A stretch of DNA of 32,945 bases from Bacteroides sp. CAG:144 (GCA_000434215.1 HF999746.1:94909-127853); one strand, 5' to 3'. Positions 1 through 7,745 are shown, counted from the stretch's first letter. Translations and numbers: made by a program. The notes: a model not told the origin generated them from the letters alone.

Positions 1-208
1 GGGCAGCCATACCGGCAGCAGCAATAATTACTTTGATTCCGCGAGCTTCGGCGTTTTTAGCAAATGTTTCCACTTCTTCGGGTGTGCGATGCGCCGATAA
101 AGCATTCATTTCGAAAGGAATTTCGAAATCATTCAGCAGTTGAGCGGCTTTTTCCATAATAGGCAGGTCGGAAGTGCTGCCCATGATAATGCTTACGATA
201 GGATTCAT
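1..208 (-). CDS. purE: PurE, N5-carboxyaminoimidazole ribonucleotide mutase (N-terminal part, cut by window edge)
   Basis: The minus strand from 208 reads 69 codons without a stop and runs off the left edge. The translation begins MNPIVSIIMGSTSDLPIMEK and contains SAHRTPEEV and IIAAAGMAA, which are the class I PurE signatures: the GS-SD phosphate/nucleotide loop, the SAHR motif and the AAGxAA loop. PurE converts N5-CAIR to CAIR in de novo purine synthesis in the cytosol. The ATG at 206-208 lies 9 bp after the stop of the membrane-protein gene, so it is probably the distal member of the rpoN-containing cluster. The C-terminal half is outside the window, so completeness cannot be judged. Identification is firm from these motifs. 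Confidence 0.93.
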   Translation of the reverse strand, partial: MNPIVSIIMGSTSDLPIMEKAAQLLNDFEIPFEMNALSAHRTPEEVETFAKNAEARGIKVIIAAAGMAA

Positions 209-217
209 ATTGTGTGT

Positions 218-841
218 TTATGTAAATGAAAATAAATTATATCGGAAAACTTGGGTTACGAGAAGAACGCAGATGAGACCGCATATCCAGCCGGTCAAGA
301 TTTGGGCGAATGTATTTCGGTCGAGCAGTTGGCGGGCAGTGCCCATCATTCCCGTAATGACTATCAGAGCGATAAGCAAGCCTATGGGTATAGGGGAATA
401 TACGAGAGACATCATGACGACTAGTCCCATTAACGCACCCAGACCGCTCATAAAGAAACTGATGCGCCAGCCCGAGATATTGATAATCCATGTAAGAGCC
501 GAAGACAATGCTGCACCGGCCAAGTAGCCTTGTGTCCAGTACGGCAGATTGAGTTTGTGCAAGTATATGGTGGCAAAGATAAGGAATACGGTGTACAACA
601 AGATTTCGGTAAGCCGTACATACGGTTTCTTTTCACTTTTGTTCAGATAGAACAGCGAAAGAGTGAGGTGGAACAGCATGGGCAGAATTCCCGAAAAGAG
701 AAAAATCCCGCTGACTATAAGTAGTCTGATCGAGATGGGGAGTATTTCGAGAAAACTGTACGATACGATCATGCCTCCGCCGTAAAGAGGCAGAAGGTAA
801 GGGTGAAATATGACAGATAGTATTTGTGCCGATTTTTTCAT
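218..841 (-). CDS. Multi-pass membrane protein, degenerate PAP2-like
   Basis: A 207-residue, very hydrophobic protein with about five to six membrane segments (roughly 7-30, 38-60, 80-96, 104-122, 128-150, 152-166 and 180-200). No strong enzyme motif is intact. The segment with FFMSGLGALMG followed about 35 residues later by ARQLLDRNTFAQILTGWICG resembles the second and third signatures of PAP2 phosphatases (SGH, then SRxxLxxHxxxD...G), but the catalytic histidines are absent, so either it is a non-catalytic relative or the likeness is fortuitous. It sits 9 bp after rpoN and 9 bp before purE, which implies co-transcription. Function is unknown; inner-membrane location is inferred from hydrophobicity. 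Confidence 0.8.
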   Translation of the reverse strand: MKKSAQILSVIFHPYLLPLYGGGMIVSYSFLEILPISIRLLIVSGIFLFSGILPMLFHLTLSLFYLNKSEKKPYVRLTEILLYTVFLIFATIYLHKLNLPYWTQGYLAGAALSSALTWIINISGWRISFFMSGLGALMGLVVMMSLVYSPIPIGLLIALIVITGMMGTARQLLDRNTFAQILTGWICGLICVLLVTQVFRYNLFSFT

Positions 842-850
842 GTCGCAATA

Positions 851-2311
851 TTATATGACTTTTCTCAAACGGGCAACGGGCAACCCCAACTGTTCCCGGT
901 ATTTGGCTACGGTGCGTCGGGCTATGGTATAACCTTGCTCTTTCAGCAGTTCGCACAGTTTGTCATCGGTGAGAGGAGTGCGTTTATCTTCGTTTGCTAT
1001 GCTTTCTTGCAATATCTTTTTGATTTCACGGGACGAAAATTCTTCTCCCGACTCGTTTTGCATCGATTCCGAAAAGAAATATTTCAACGGATATATTCCG
1101 AACTGGGTCTGCACATATTTATTACTCGTTGCGCGGGAGATGGTCGATATGTCGTAGCCTGTCTGTTCGGCAATATCGCGCAGAATCATGGGACGCAGAC
1201 GGCTTTCGTCTCCCGTAAGGAAAAATTCCTGTTGTCGGTCGAGTATGGCCTGCATGGTTGTCAGCAGGGTCTGCTGCCTTTGTTGTATGGCGTTGATGAA
1301 CGATTGTGCCGCATCGATTTTTTGCTTGATAAAAAGGAGTGCATCTCGTTTTTCGCGAGTCTGGTTGGCTTTGTTTCCCATATAGTCGCTCAGCATCTCG
1401 TTATAGTTGCGGCTTATGCGTAGTGCGGGAATATTGCTGTTGTTCAAGGATAAAACGAGTTCGCCGTCGTTTTCGTCGACGATAAAATCGGGGCTGATAT
1501 GAGTCATGCTTTCCGAGAAAGAATCGTTCCAACTGCTTCCCGGCTTGGGATTTAGTTGGGATATTTCTTGTATAGCGGCTTTTAGGTCGGATTCGGATAT
1601 GTTGAATTGGCGCTGTATCTTTTCGTAATGCCGTTTGCTGAATGCTTCGAATGCCTTATCTATGATTTCATAGGCCAGTTGAGCCGTTGTTGTTCCGCGT
1701 CGGCGTTCGAGTTGGAGTTTTAGGCATTCCTGCAAGTCCGATGCTCCCACGCCGGCCGGATCGAAGTCTTGAATAATTTGTAAAAGTTCTCCCAGTTTTT
1801 CGACCCGTATGTCGAGTCCTACTTGGAACATCAAATCGTCCGATATAGCCGGTAAGGTACGTTGTAAATATCCGTTATCGTCGATGTTTCCGATGATGTA
1901 TTCGGCAACGTGTTTATCTTGGTCGGAGAGTTCTCTCAGGTGCAGTTGTTCCAGCAAATAATCGTGGAAAGTCGTGCCTCCCGAAACAGGAATTTCTTCT
2001 CGGGGAGAGTTTTCTCCCGGCAGTTCCCGGTCGAGATATGACGGTATTTCGTCGTTGTTGTTATAGTCGCCCATCATCAAATCTTCGGCGCTTTCGTCCG
2101 AAGAAGAGTCTTCGTTTTCTCCCGATGTGGTATCGCCCTCATCTTCGGGCGAGATATGTTCTTCTCCTTCATCGAGAGCGGGGTTGTCGATGAGTTCTTG
2201 TTTGATTTGCTCTTCCAGCTCTATCTCCGGCAATTCAAGAAGACGTATCGCCTGTATTTGTTGAGGAGATAAGGTCTGTCGTTGTTGTAATTTTTGTTCT
2301 TGCTTGAGCAT
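851..2311 (-). CDS. rpoN: RNA polymerase sigma-54 factor RpoN
   Basis: A 486-residue sigma-54. Region I is the glutamine-rich start (KQEQKLQQRQTLSPQQ, residues 3-18) that contacts enhancer-binding activators. Residues about 47-108 are a very acidic linker (region II). The core-binding domain follows, with the family-typical DFDPAGVGASDLQECL (182-197). A helix-turn-helix with STISRATSNKYV lies near 389-400, and the RpoN box ARRTVAKYR, which reads the -24 element, is at 464-472 near the C-terminus. The length is usual for Bacteroidetes RpoN. It directs transcription from -24/-12 promoters with AAA+ activators, none of which is encoded here. The gene lies 55 bp downstream of the HAD gene and 9 bp upstream of the membrane protein, so it looks like the middle of a minus-strand operon. 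Confidence 0.97.
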   Translation of the reverse strand: MLKQEQKLQQRQTLSPQQIQAIRLLELPEIELEEQIKQELIDNPALDEGEEHISPEDEGDTTSGENEDSSSDESAEDLMMGDYNNNDEIPSYLDRELPGENSPREEIPVSGGTTFHDYLLEQLHLRELSDQDKHVAEYIIGNIDDNGYLQRTLPAISDDLMFQVGLDIRVEKLGELLQIIQDFDPAGVGASDLQECLKLQLERRRGTTTAQLAYEIIDKAFEAFSKRHYEKIQRQFNISESDLKAAIQEISQLNPKPGSSWNDSFSESMTHISPDFIVDENDGELVLSLNNSNIPALRISRNYNEMLSDYMGNKANQTREKRDALLFIKQKIDAAQSFINAIQQRQQTLLTTMQAILDRQQEFFLTGDESRLRPMILRDIAEQTGYDISTISRATSNKYVQTQFGIYPLKYFFSESMQNESGEEFSSREIKKILQESIANEDKRTPLTDDKLCELLKEQGYTIARRTVAKYREQLGLPVARLRKVI

Positions 2312-2366
2312 GGTAGCACTTCTCTGTGATTCTATTCCGAAAACGAAGATAGCTCATTTTCTCCTA

Positions 2367-2996
2367 TTACGCCAATATTTCTGTTATCTTTTTCCTCAGA
2401 TCTTCCTCCGGATCGATCAGATATGCTTTGAACCCCGCTTTCTCTGCACCCTGTATGTTGGCAGGGAGATCGTCGAGAAAAATGCTCCTTGACGGATTTT
2501 CACCGCTATCGTTCAGAATTTTGAGGTAAAATTCTTCCTCCGGTTTTACGGCATGGATTTCGTGGGATAAATAGAGCTTGTCGAAATAATCATCTACCGT
2601 CAGCCCTTCTCCTCGGAAAAGGGTCTGACGGGTGTAATCGAAATGCGGGGCATTGGTGTTGCTGACCATATAGAGCCGGTGGTGTCGTCGTATTTCGCGT
2701 ATGACTTTCAGTTTATATTCGGGTACGGTACCGATGATCGTGTTCCATGCCGAGCGCATCTGGGTATTATCGGCTCGGATATGTAATAAATCTCGTAGGC
2801 CGTTGAAAAAATCATCGTCATCTATTTGTCCTGTTTCGAGATTCCGCATCAGGCGGACAAATTCGGGAGACTTGAAGAGTATTTCTTTCGGCGTTTCCGC
2901 TCCCAGAAGGTGGAATGTATCAAAACAACGTTCGAAATCTAAATGGAGGAGTACACCTCCGAAGTCGGTAAATACGGCATCTATATCTGTACGCAT
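2367..2996 (-). CDS. HAD-superfamily hydrolase (subclass IA)
   Basis: A 209-residue HAD hydrolase. Motif I is FTDFGGVL with the nucleophile Asp11; the +2 position is Gly, not the general-acid Asp of most phosphatases, as in the YihX/epoxide-hydrolase-N-terminal branch. Motif II is MVSNTN (110-115), motif III is the Lys of AVKPEEEFY (Lys151), and motif IV is IFLDDLPANIQGA (Asp175/Asp176, Mg2+ ligands). The helical cap lies between about residues 18 and 95. It probably hydrolyses a small sugar- or nucleotide-phosphate in the cytosol, but the missing second Asp leaves the exact activity open. It ends 55 bp before rpoN and starts 9 bp after the uridine-kinase-like gene, fitting one transcription unit. 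Confidence 0.9.
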   Translation of the reverse strand: MRTDIDAVFTDFGGVLLHLDFERCFDTFHLLGAETPKEILFKSPEFVRLMRNLETGQIDDDDFFNGLRDLLHIRADNTQMRSAWNTIIGTVPEYKLKVIREIRRHHRLYMVSNTNAPHFDYTRQTLFRGEGLTVDDYFDKLYLSHEIHAVKPEEEFYLKILNDSGENPSRSIFLDDLPANIQGAEKAGFKAYLIDPEEDLRKKITEILA

Positions 2997-3005
2997 AATC
3001 TGTTT

Positions 3006-4682
3006 TTAATAAATAAAACTGCTGCCCCCGAGAAATTCTCGTAAAAGCGAGGTCGAAGGTATCTCATTTTCTTCGAGAGGGAGAAAATAATAGAGCTGTT
3101 TTAACAAATGTTTTGCCGTGTCGTATTCGGAACTGTTTTCGGGAACCGACATCAGGGCCGGAACGGCCTGCTGCTTGATGACAGCCAATTCAAATAACAG
3201 AGAAGAATTGAACATGGCATCGGCGTTTTCCTGATAGGGAAAAATCCATTTCTCTTCACCGGCCCGCACGCTGGCCCAGCGGGCTATGGTTTTTTGTGCC
3301 GATGTTCCCCTGTATTTTACGTCTCTGATGATACGCCGCAACAGGCGGTTGTCGGCAGTCGGTATCCAACTGTGGTCATCGATGGATAGGGTGGTTAGGG
3401 CCGATACGTAGATGAGGAATTTTTGATGTTCCTCGATATTCGGGGTCAGTGCGGGATTCAGGGCGTGTATGCCTTCCAGAACCAATACGTCCGAATCTTT
3501 CATCTTCAATGTGTTGCCCCGAAACTCTTTTTTCCCGGTCTCGAAATTATAAGTGGGCAGGCTTACCTCTTTACCTTGTAATAAATCATTGAGTTGCCGG
3601 TTGAATAATTCCAAATCGAGAGCATATAACGATTCGTAGTCATAGTCGCCTTTCTCGTCCCGGGGTGTTTGTTCCCGGTCGAGGAAATAATTGTCGAGCG
3701 ATATGGTGATAGGTATCAATAGGTTGGTCATGAGTTGTATCGACAACCTTTTGGAAAAAGTCGTTTTTCCCGACGATGAGGGGCCGGAGATGAGAATAAT
3801 ACGGGCTCCGCCTTTCTGGCTGTTGTGTCGGGCGGTGATTTGATCGGCGATGCGGGAGATTTGTTTCTCGTGCAGTGCTTCGGTAACTTTTATTAAGTCG
3901 CCCGACGTATGTTTCAGTATGGCGCGATTCATGTCCCCCACATTGTTCAAACCGACGATTTCACTTATTTTCAGATTGTCTTTGAATACATTGAACATTT
4001 TATCTTGTGGAACTACCTCAGATAGCTCATTGGGATTTTTTCTTTTGGGGGGTATGAGCAACATACCGTCGTGGTATTTTATAAGGTCGAAAACTTTCAA
4101 ATATCCCGTCGACGGCAACAGGTATTCGTAATATACGTCATACAGATTCCCGAGTTTGTAGTACGTTGCGTAAAGGGGATGCAATGTTTCTATGAGGTCT
4201 ATTTTATCGCACATGTCCTGTTCCCTGAAATGTCTTGCGGCGACTTCGGCTGTCGATTGTATACGTTCGAACGGCAGGTCTCGCCTGATGATATCACGCA
4301 TGCGTTCTTTCAGTAATTCCACGGTGTCATGGGGTATTTCCTCCCGTTGATTGAGGCAACAGAAATAACCGTTCGAGACCGAATGTTCGATGCGGAGACG
4401 TGTCCCCGGAAACAATTCGGTAACCGCTTTGTATAGAACAAAGCAGAGCGAACGTACGTACATGCGCATACCCATGATATGCGAGGCATCCGAGAACATG
4501 ATTTGTTTGGGTTGGTACACCCTGTATGACAGATCCCGGGTACGGTTGTTTACTTGTGCGCACAAGACCTGATACGGTAGTTCTACACCGGCTGTTTTAT
4601 ATATGTCGATAAGAGCTGTCCCTTCATCGACAAGAAGGGTCTTTCCATTATTTTTACAGATGATTTCTACTTGATTTCCCAT
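3006..4682 (-). CDS. Nucleoside (uridine) kinase fused to a TGS / ThrRS-like N-terminal region
   Basis: A 558-residue two-part protein. Residues 1-60 resemble a TGS domain (MGNQVEIICKNNGKTLLVDE and a beta-grasp pattern), and residues about 70-200 resemble the second additional domain of threonyl-tRNA synthetase (RLRIEHSVSNGYFC). From about 290 the protein is a P-loop phosphoribulokinase/uridine-kinase domain with Walker A GPSSSGKTTFS at 300-310, ISLDNYFLDREQTPRDE downstream, and the Walker B-like VLVLEGIHALN. This architecture is known for bacterial 'uridine kinase-like' proteins annotated as nucleoside kinases. The kinase would phosphorylate a nucleoside or related small molecule; the substrate and the role of the tRNA-synthetase-like part are not known to me. 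It is the first gene of the minus-strand cluster, with the 616-bp region to the divergent glycosyltransferase upstream. Confidence 0.9.
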   Translation of the reverse strand: MGNQVEIICKNNGKTLLVDEGTALIDIYKTAGVELPYQVLCAQVNNRTRDLSYRVYQPKQIMFSDASHIMGMRMYVRSLCFVLYKAVTELFPGTRLRIEHSVSNGYFCCLNQREEIPHDTVELLKERMRDIIRRDLPFERIQSTAEVAARHFREQDMCDKIDLIETLHPLYATYYKLGNLYDVYYEYLLPSTGYLKVFDLIKYHDGMLLIPPKRKNPNELSEVVPQDKMFNVFKDNLKISEIVGLNNVGDMNRAILKHTSGDLIKVTEALHEKQISRIADQITARHNSQKGGARIILISGPSSSGKTTFSKRLSIQLMTNLLIPITISLDNYFLDREQTPRDEKGDYDYESLYALDLELFNRQLNDLLQGKEVSLPTYNFETGKKEFRGNTLKMKDSDVLVLEGIHALNPALTPNIEEHQKFLIYVSALTTLSIDDHSWIPTADNRLLRRIIRDVKYRGTSAQKTIARWASVRAGEEKWIFPYQENADAMFNSSLLFELAVIKQQAVPALMSVPENSSEYDTAKHLLKQLYYFLPLEENEIPSTSLLREFLGGSSFIY

Positions 4683-5038
4683 AATTGCGAGTATTTTTTG
4701 TGGACGAACGTTTTTATGTTTCCGTCAGGATATTCCGGTTATATTTTTATTGATCCGTTCTATATTATATAGAGAATGGATTGTAGCTAAGATAGGAATT
4801 TATTCCGAAAGTACCATGCATTCCTTGTATTATGGGCGAAGCTTTATATATTTTTCGACTTTTAGAAGTCTCTTTTTTATTAAATTTCTTTCTGGCAGGA
4901 TACCCCCGAAAGGTTTTTCCCTACGAAATAGAGAATTCATATCGTTAAAAACAAGAAGGTTCCTTTCGGTGTTTGGCTGCCTTTACGGTTTTGGGAAGTG
5001 GTATGAAAAAAGTTTTTATAAAAATAAAGGTGGAGATT
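4683..5038. other. Intergenic region between divergent genes, AT-rich
   Basis: This stretch separates the minus-strand kinase gene from the plus-strand glycosyltransferase. It is AT-rich. Short open frames exist on both strands (for example 4750-5058 plus), but their translations look random, with no recognisable domain, so I do not call them genes. It must hold the promoter of the kinase-HAD-rpoN-purE cluster, but I see no clean TAnnTTTG element on the minus strand here. Beyond that I see nothing identifiable. Confidence 0.5.
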
Positions 5039-5070
5039 CTTGTGAAAATCTCTTTTGATTTGTATTTTTG
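5039..5070 (+). promoter_or_regulatory. Candidate Bacteroidetes-type promoter of the glycosyltransferase gene
   Basis: CTTG at 5039-5042, 20 bp, then TATTTTTG at 5063-5070. The Bacteroides primary promoter is TTTG, about 19-21 bp, TAnnTTTG, so the -7 element is a full match and the -33 element matches at three of four bases. Transcription would start near 5074-5078, giving a leader of about 220 nt before the start codon at 5299. Only sequence match supports this. Confidence 0.5.
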
Positions 5071-5102
5071 CTCTATTATTTGCAGATATTTATATTGGGG
5101 AA

Positions 5103-5206
5103 CATGCGGTGTGCTGAATGTGGTTATAAACCTCGATAGAAGCGTCCGGTGTAGCCGGGTATCCGCATGCAGGGAAAGGGGGAACAACCATATCGTTTTT
5201 ATGGTT
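5103..5206 (+). ncRNA. Candidate structured 5' leader (three-way junction plus hairpin)
   Basis: By eye, CATGCGG at 5103-5109 pairs with CCGCATG at 5163-5169 (7 bp, closing helix). Inside it lie two hairpins: GGTT-ATA-AACC at 5122-5132, and CCGG-TGTAG-CCGG at 5146-5158, which extends by two wobble pairs outward (5144-5160). Downstream, AACCATA (5186-5192) pairs with TATGGTT (5200-5206) over a 7-nt loop. A purine-rich run (AGGGAAAGGGGGAA) separates the two structures. This resembles a cis-regulatory leader RNA. I could not match it to the TPP, cobalamin or other riboswitch signatures I know. Location before an exopolysaccharide-type gene suggests control of that gene. No folding calculation or alignment was done. 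Confidence 0.4.
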
Positions 5207-5298
5207 ATAAGTGTAGAATTTTTAATAGAATGAAAAGAACATCTGTCTTGGAAAGAAAATAATCCGGGAGGGAGAAATAACGGACAAAAATTAAACGT

Positions 5299-6708
5299 AT
5301 GCTCAACAGTTACTCGTCGACACGGAATTATCCGTATTACAAACTTATTGTATTGTTTGCCGACCTGCTTGTCGTGAACAGTTTGTATTGGGCGCTTTAT
5401 GCTTTAAGCGATTGTTTGTCGTGGCATATTCTCGATCTTACCGATCCGCATTATTGGATTGCGGTGAATGTTTTTTATATCATTTGTTATAAGTTGGCAG
5501 GAGTCGTTTTGTTCAACCGCATTGTACGGGCCGAGAATGTTTTGGCGAGAGTCGTGCGTGTCGTCGTCGACCATTTTCTCATCATCGCTTTTCTTTCCTA
5601 TATGAACATGACTTTGTCGCGGTCATGGAAAATCATGGCGATTTATTATGTATTGTTGTTTGTATTTCTCTCTCTCGAACGTCTGTTTTTGCGTCGTGTG
5701 GTTCAGAATTTACGAATCAGACGGCGGGATATCGTCAATGTGGTGATTGTCGGCGATGGCGATAACCTGAAAGAGATTGCCGAGAAGATGCAGGTCCCGT
5801 TTATGGGATATAATCTCATCGGTGTGTTTTCGGATAAAGAGTTGGTCGGATTTCCTGCGGGAGTTATAAAACTGGGCAATGTAGCCGATGCTTTACCGTG
5901 GTTGGGGGACCATAAAAATATAGGGGAGGTATATTGCGGATTGACGTCGAATCGTGCCAATGATATATTGCCTATAATCAACTATTGCGAAGGGAATCTT
6001 ATTCGGTTTTATAGCGTTCCCAATTTGCGTAATTATCTCAAACGAAACATGGTCATGGAAACATTTGATGATGTTGTCGTGTTGGCCATACGGCGCGAGC
6101 CGTTGAGCAGTCCCGGTAAACGTTTTGAAAAGCGCCTTTTTGATATCATCATTTCGGGTCTTTTCCTATGTACGATATATCCGTTTATTTATATTTTCGT
6201 GGGAATCGCCATTAAATTGTCGTCGAAAGGGCCGGTTTATTTTAAGCAGAAACGGAATGGGTTGGACGGAAAAGTTTTCGAGTGTATAAAGTTCCGCAGT
6301 ATGAAGGTCAATGCCCAAAGTGATACTTTGCAGGCAACGAAAGACGATCCACGTAAAACCAAAGTGGGAGACTTCTTACGTCGGACCAATCTCGATGAGT
6401 TGCCTCAGTTTATCAATGTATTCAAGGGCGATATGAGTTTGGTCGGTCCGCGTCCGCACATGCTCAAGCACAATGAAGAGTATGCTCGTCTCATCGACCG
6501 TTACATGGTACGTCATTTTGTCAAGCCCGGTATTACCGGTTGGGCTCAGGTCAACGGCTTTCGGGGAGAAACGAAAGAGCTCACGGAAATGGCCGGTCGG
6601 GTACAAGCCGATATTTGGTATATAGAGCATTGGAACTTTTGGCTCGATATTCGTATCATGATCAAGACTGTAACCAATATGATTCATGGCGAAGAAAAAG
6701 CCTATTAG
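5299..6708 (+). CDS. Undecaprenyl-phosphate sugar-1-phosphate transferase (WcaJ/CpsE-type initiating phosphoglycosyltransferase)
   Basis: A 469-residue inner-membrane polyprenol-phosphate glycosyl-1-phosphate transferase. Four to five N-terminal membrane helices (roughly 15-130) precede a CoA-binding/Rossmann-like region (VVIVGDGDNLKEIAEKM, about 149-165). A re-entrant hydrophobic helix follows (RLFDIIISGLFLCTIYPFIY, about 281-300). The catalytic PglC/WcaJ domain has PVYFKQKRNGLDGK, FRSMKVNA, TNLDELPQFINVFKGDMSLV, GPRPHM and KPGITGWAQVNGFRGET. It would load the first sugar phosphate on undecaprenyl phosphate to start capsule or exopolysaccharide synthesis. No other glycan genes adjoin it, so it stands as a single-gene unit with its own long leader and a strong terminator at 6733. 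The sugar donor cannot be read from the sequence. Confidence 0.95.
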   Translation: MLNSYSSTRNYPYYKLIVLFADLLVVNSLYWALYALSDCLSWHILDLTDPHYWIAVNVFYIICYKLAGVVLFNRIVRAENVLARVVRVVVDHFLIIAFLSYMNMTLSRSWKIMAIYYVLLFVFLSLERLFLRRVVQNLRIRRRDIVNVVIVGDGDNLKEIAEKMQVPFMGYNLIGVFSDKELVGFPAGVIKLGNVADALPWLGDHKNIGEVYCGLTSNRANDILPIINYCEGNLIRFYSVPNLRNYLKRNMVMETFDDVVVLAIRREPLSSPGKRFEKRLFDIIISGLFLCTIYPFIYIFVGIAIKLSSKGPVYFKQKRNGLDGKVFECIKFRSMKVNAQSDTLQATKDDPRKTKVGDFLRRTNLDELPQFINVFKGDMSLVGPRPHMLKHNEEYARLIDRYMVRHFVKPGITGWAQVNGFRGETKELTEMAGRVQADIWYIEHWNFWLDIRIMIKTVTNMIHGEEKAY

Positions 6709-6732
6709 GGAATATATTCGAGTAAGAATTGG

Positions 6733-6770
6733 AAAACCCGCTTTCTCAATGAAGGCGGGTTTTCATTTTT
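6733..6770 (+). terminator. Rho-independent terminator of the glycosyltransferase gene (probably bidirectional)
   Basis: AAAACCCGC (6733-6741) pairs with GCGGGTTTT (6755-6763), and the stem continues inward by four pairs around a TCAAT loop. It is followed by CATTTTT. It begins 24 bp after the stop codon. The A-run on the 5' side allows termination of minus-strand transcripts coming from 7116 as well. Confidence 0.88.
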
Positions 6771-6799
6771 GCTTGCTTTGTGCCGGTATAGGTTGTGGG

Positions 6800-7046
6800 A
6801 GATTCTTCGGTGTTCTGCACCTCAGAATGACATACACGTGGCATGGGGTTTATTGTCATCTCGAACGAATGTGAGAGATCTATAACTTAATAGAAGATTC
6901 TTCGGCACTCTGCACATCGAGATGACAGTAGTTGTCATTCCGAGCGAATGTGAGGAATCTCACACTTTTACTCGTGTAGCATAGAGATTCTTCCCTACTG
7001 CTCAGCAAGACGTCGTGCTGTCATTCCGAGCATATGCGAGGAATCT
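6800..7046. repeat. Dispersed palindromic repeat cluster A (three inverted-pair units)
   Basis: Three copies of the same composite are visible at 6800-6881, 6895-6960 and 6985-7046. Each begins AGATTCTTC, has TGACA or an equivalent in the centre, and ends with GTCATTCCGAGCGAATGTG-type sequence and GGAATCT or GAGATCT. The second is the cleanest: the left arm ending GAGATGACA, a 5-nt spacer, and the right arm TGTCATTCCGAGCG... ending GGAATCT. These are REP/BIME-like non-coding elements. The same words recur at 16533-16918 and 30089-30369. The cluster fills the gap between two convergent gene ends. No coding sequence is supported in 6771-7115. Confidence 0.85.
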
Positions 7047-7115
7047 TGTAGCGATGAAAAGCCAATTCTAAGGTGGAGTAAGAGGCCGTATGCGAGCAAC
7101 CTTCAAGCCACGTGT

Positions 7116-7607
7116 TTAAGGCCGAGGATTGATCTCTTCGTTATCGGTTTCGCAGCCGAGAAATTGCATTTCGCTGCGAGCTTTTTCCGGAGCGAAAGTG
7201 AAATAAGTACATATGGCTTTGGTACACAATTCACCTTTACAGTTATTTATTGTTGCTTCGAGAATGATGATGTTGCGTTTTTGCTCAACGATACGGGCGC
7301 GTAAAGTAACGTATGGGTCGGTCGTTTCGATCGACTTCATATACCGTGTTTCCATTTTCGATGTTACACCGGTCGTTTGTAACTTGCGTAAAATGACCCA
7401 CGCACATATTTCATCGAGCAGGACCGCTTGTATGCCTCCATGCAGGGTGTTGATCCAACCCTGGTATTTGGCTTCCGGTTTCCAAATGCTTACCACATCG
7501 TCGCCGTCTTCGTAAAATTCCATTTTTACGCCGGCTTCGTTGTTGGGTGCGCAACCGAAACAATAGTACCCTTCTTTGTGTAACCACGGATTGATGATTT
7601 TTTTCAT
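7116..7607 (-). CDS. PaaI-family hotdog-fold thioesterase
   Basis: A 163-residue hotdog-fold protein. The motif LHGGIQAVLLDEICAW (55-70) is the PaaI/4HBT-family active-site segment: HGG then an acidic residue on the long helix (Asp65/Glu66). A CFGC motif near residues 16-19 and the RYMKSIETTDPYVTLRARI strand are typical of this branch. It would hydrolyse an acyl-CoA or acyl-ACP thioester in the cytosol; substrate unknown. It is a single minus-strand gene: the gldN terminator lies upstream, and a TACATTTG element (plus-strand 7685-7692) about 77 bp before the start fits TAnnTTTG, although no good -33 partner is seen. Downstream lies repeat cluster A. Confidence 0.9.
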   Translation of the reverse strand: MKKIINPWLHKEGYYCFGCAPNNEAGVKMEFYEDGDDVVSIWKPEAKYQGWINTLHGGIQAVLLDEICAWVILRKLQTTGVTSKMETRYMKSIETTDPYVTLRARIVEQKRNIIILEATINNCKGELCTKAICTYFTFAPEKARSEMQFLGCETDNEEINPRP

Positions 7608-7684
7608 ACGATTGGATTTTCATGTATTTATCGATATGTTTCCGTCATACTTTCTTTCGGAAAAATGTCGGTGAATGATATTTA

Positions 7685-7692
7685 CAAATGTA
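7685..7692 (-). promoter_or_regulatory. Candidate -7 element for the thioesterase gene
   Basis: The minus strand reads TACATTTG, a full match to TAnnTTTG, about 77 bp before the start codon and just after the gldN terminator. No TTTG at the expected -33 distance is seen, so support is weak. Confidence 0.35.
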
Positions 7693-7745
7693 GCCATTCT
7701 TTTTTTTGAAAAGGACGTTTTTTGCCGTTATTTATATGATTGAAT

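Noticed and set aside
4750..5058. 102-codon plus-strand frame in the gap before the glycosyltransferase
   Set aside because: No domain, Phe/Ser/Arg-rich random-looking composition, and it overlaps the candidate promoter.
5103..5206. TPP or cobalamin riboswitch before the glycosyltransferase
   Set aside because: CTGAGA/ACCTGA and the B12-box-type GCCACTG are absent, although some 3' sequence superficially resembles the TPP element.
6800..7046. CRISPR array
   Set aside because: The repeats are variable, arranged as inverted pairs and not evenly spaced with unique spacers; no cas genes are present.
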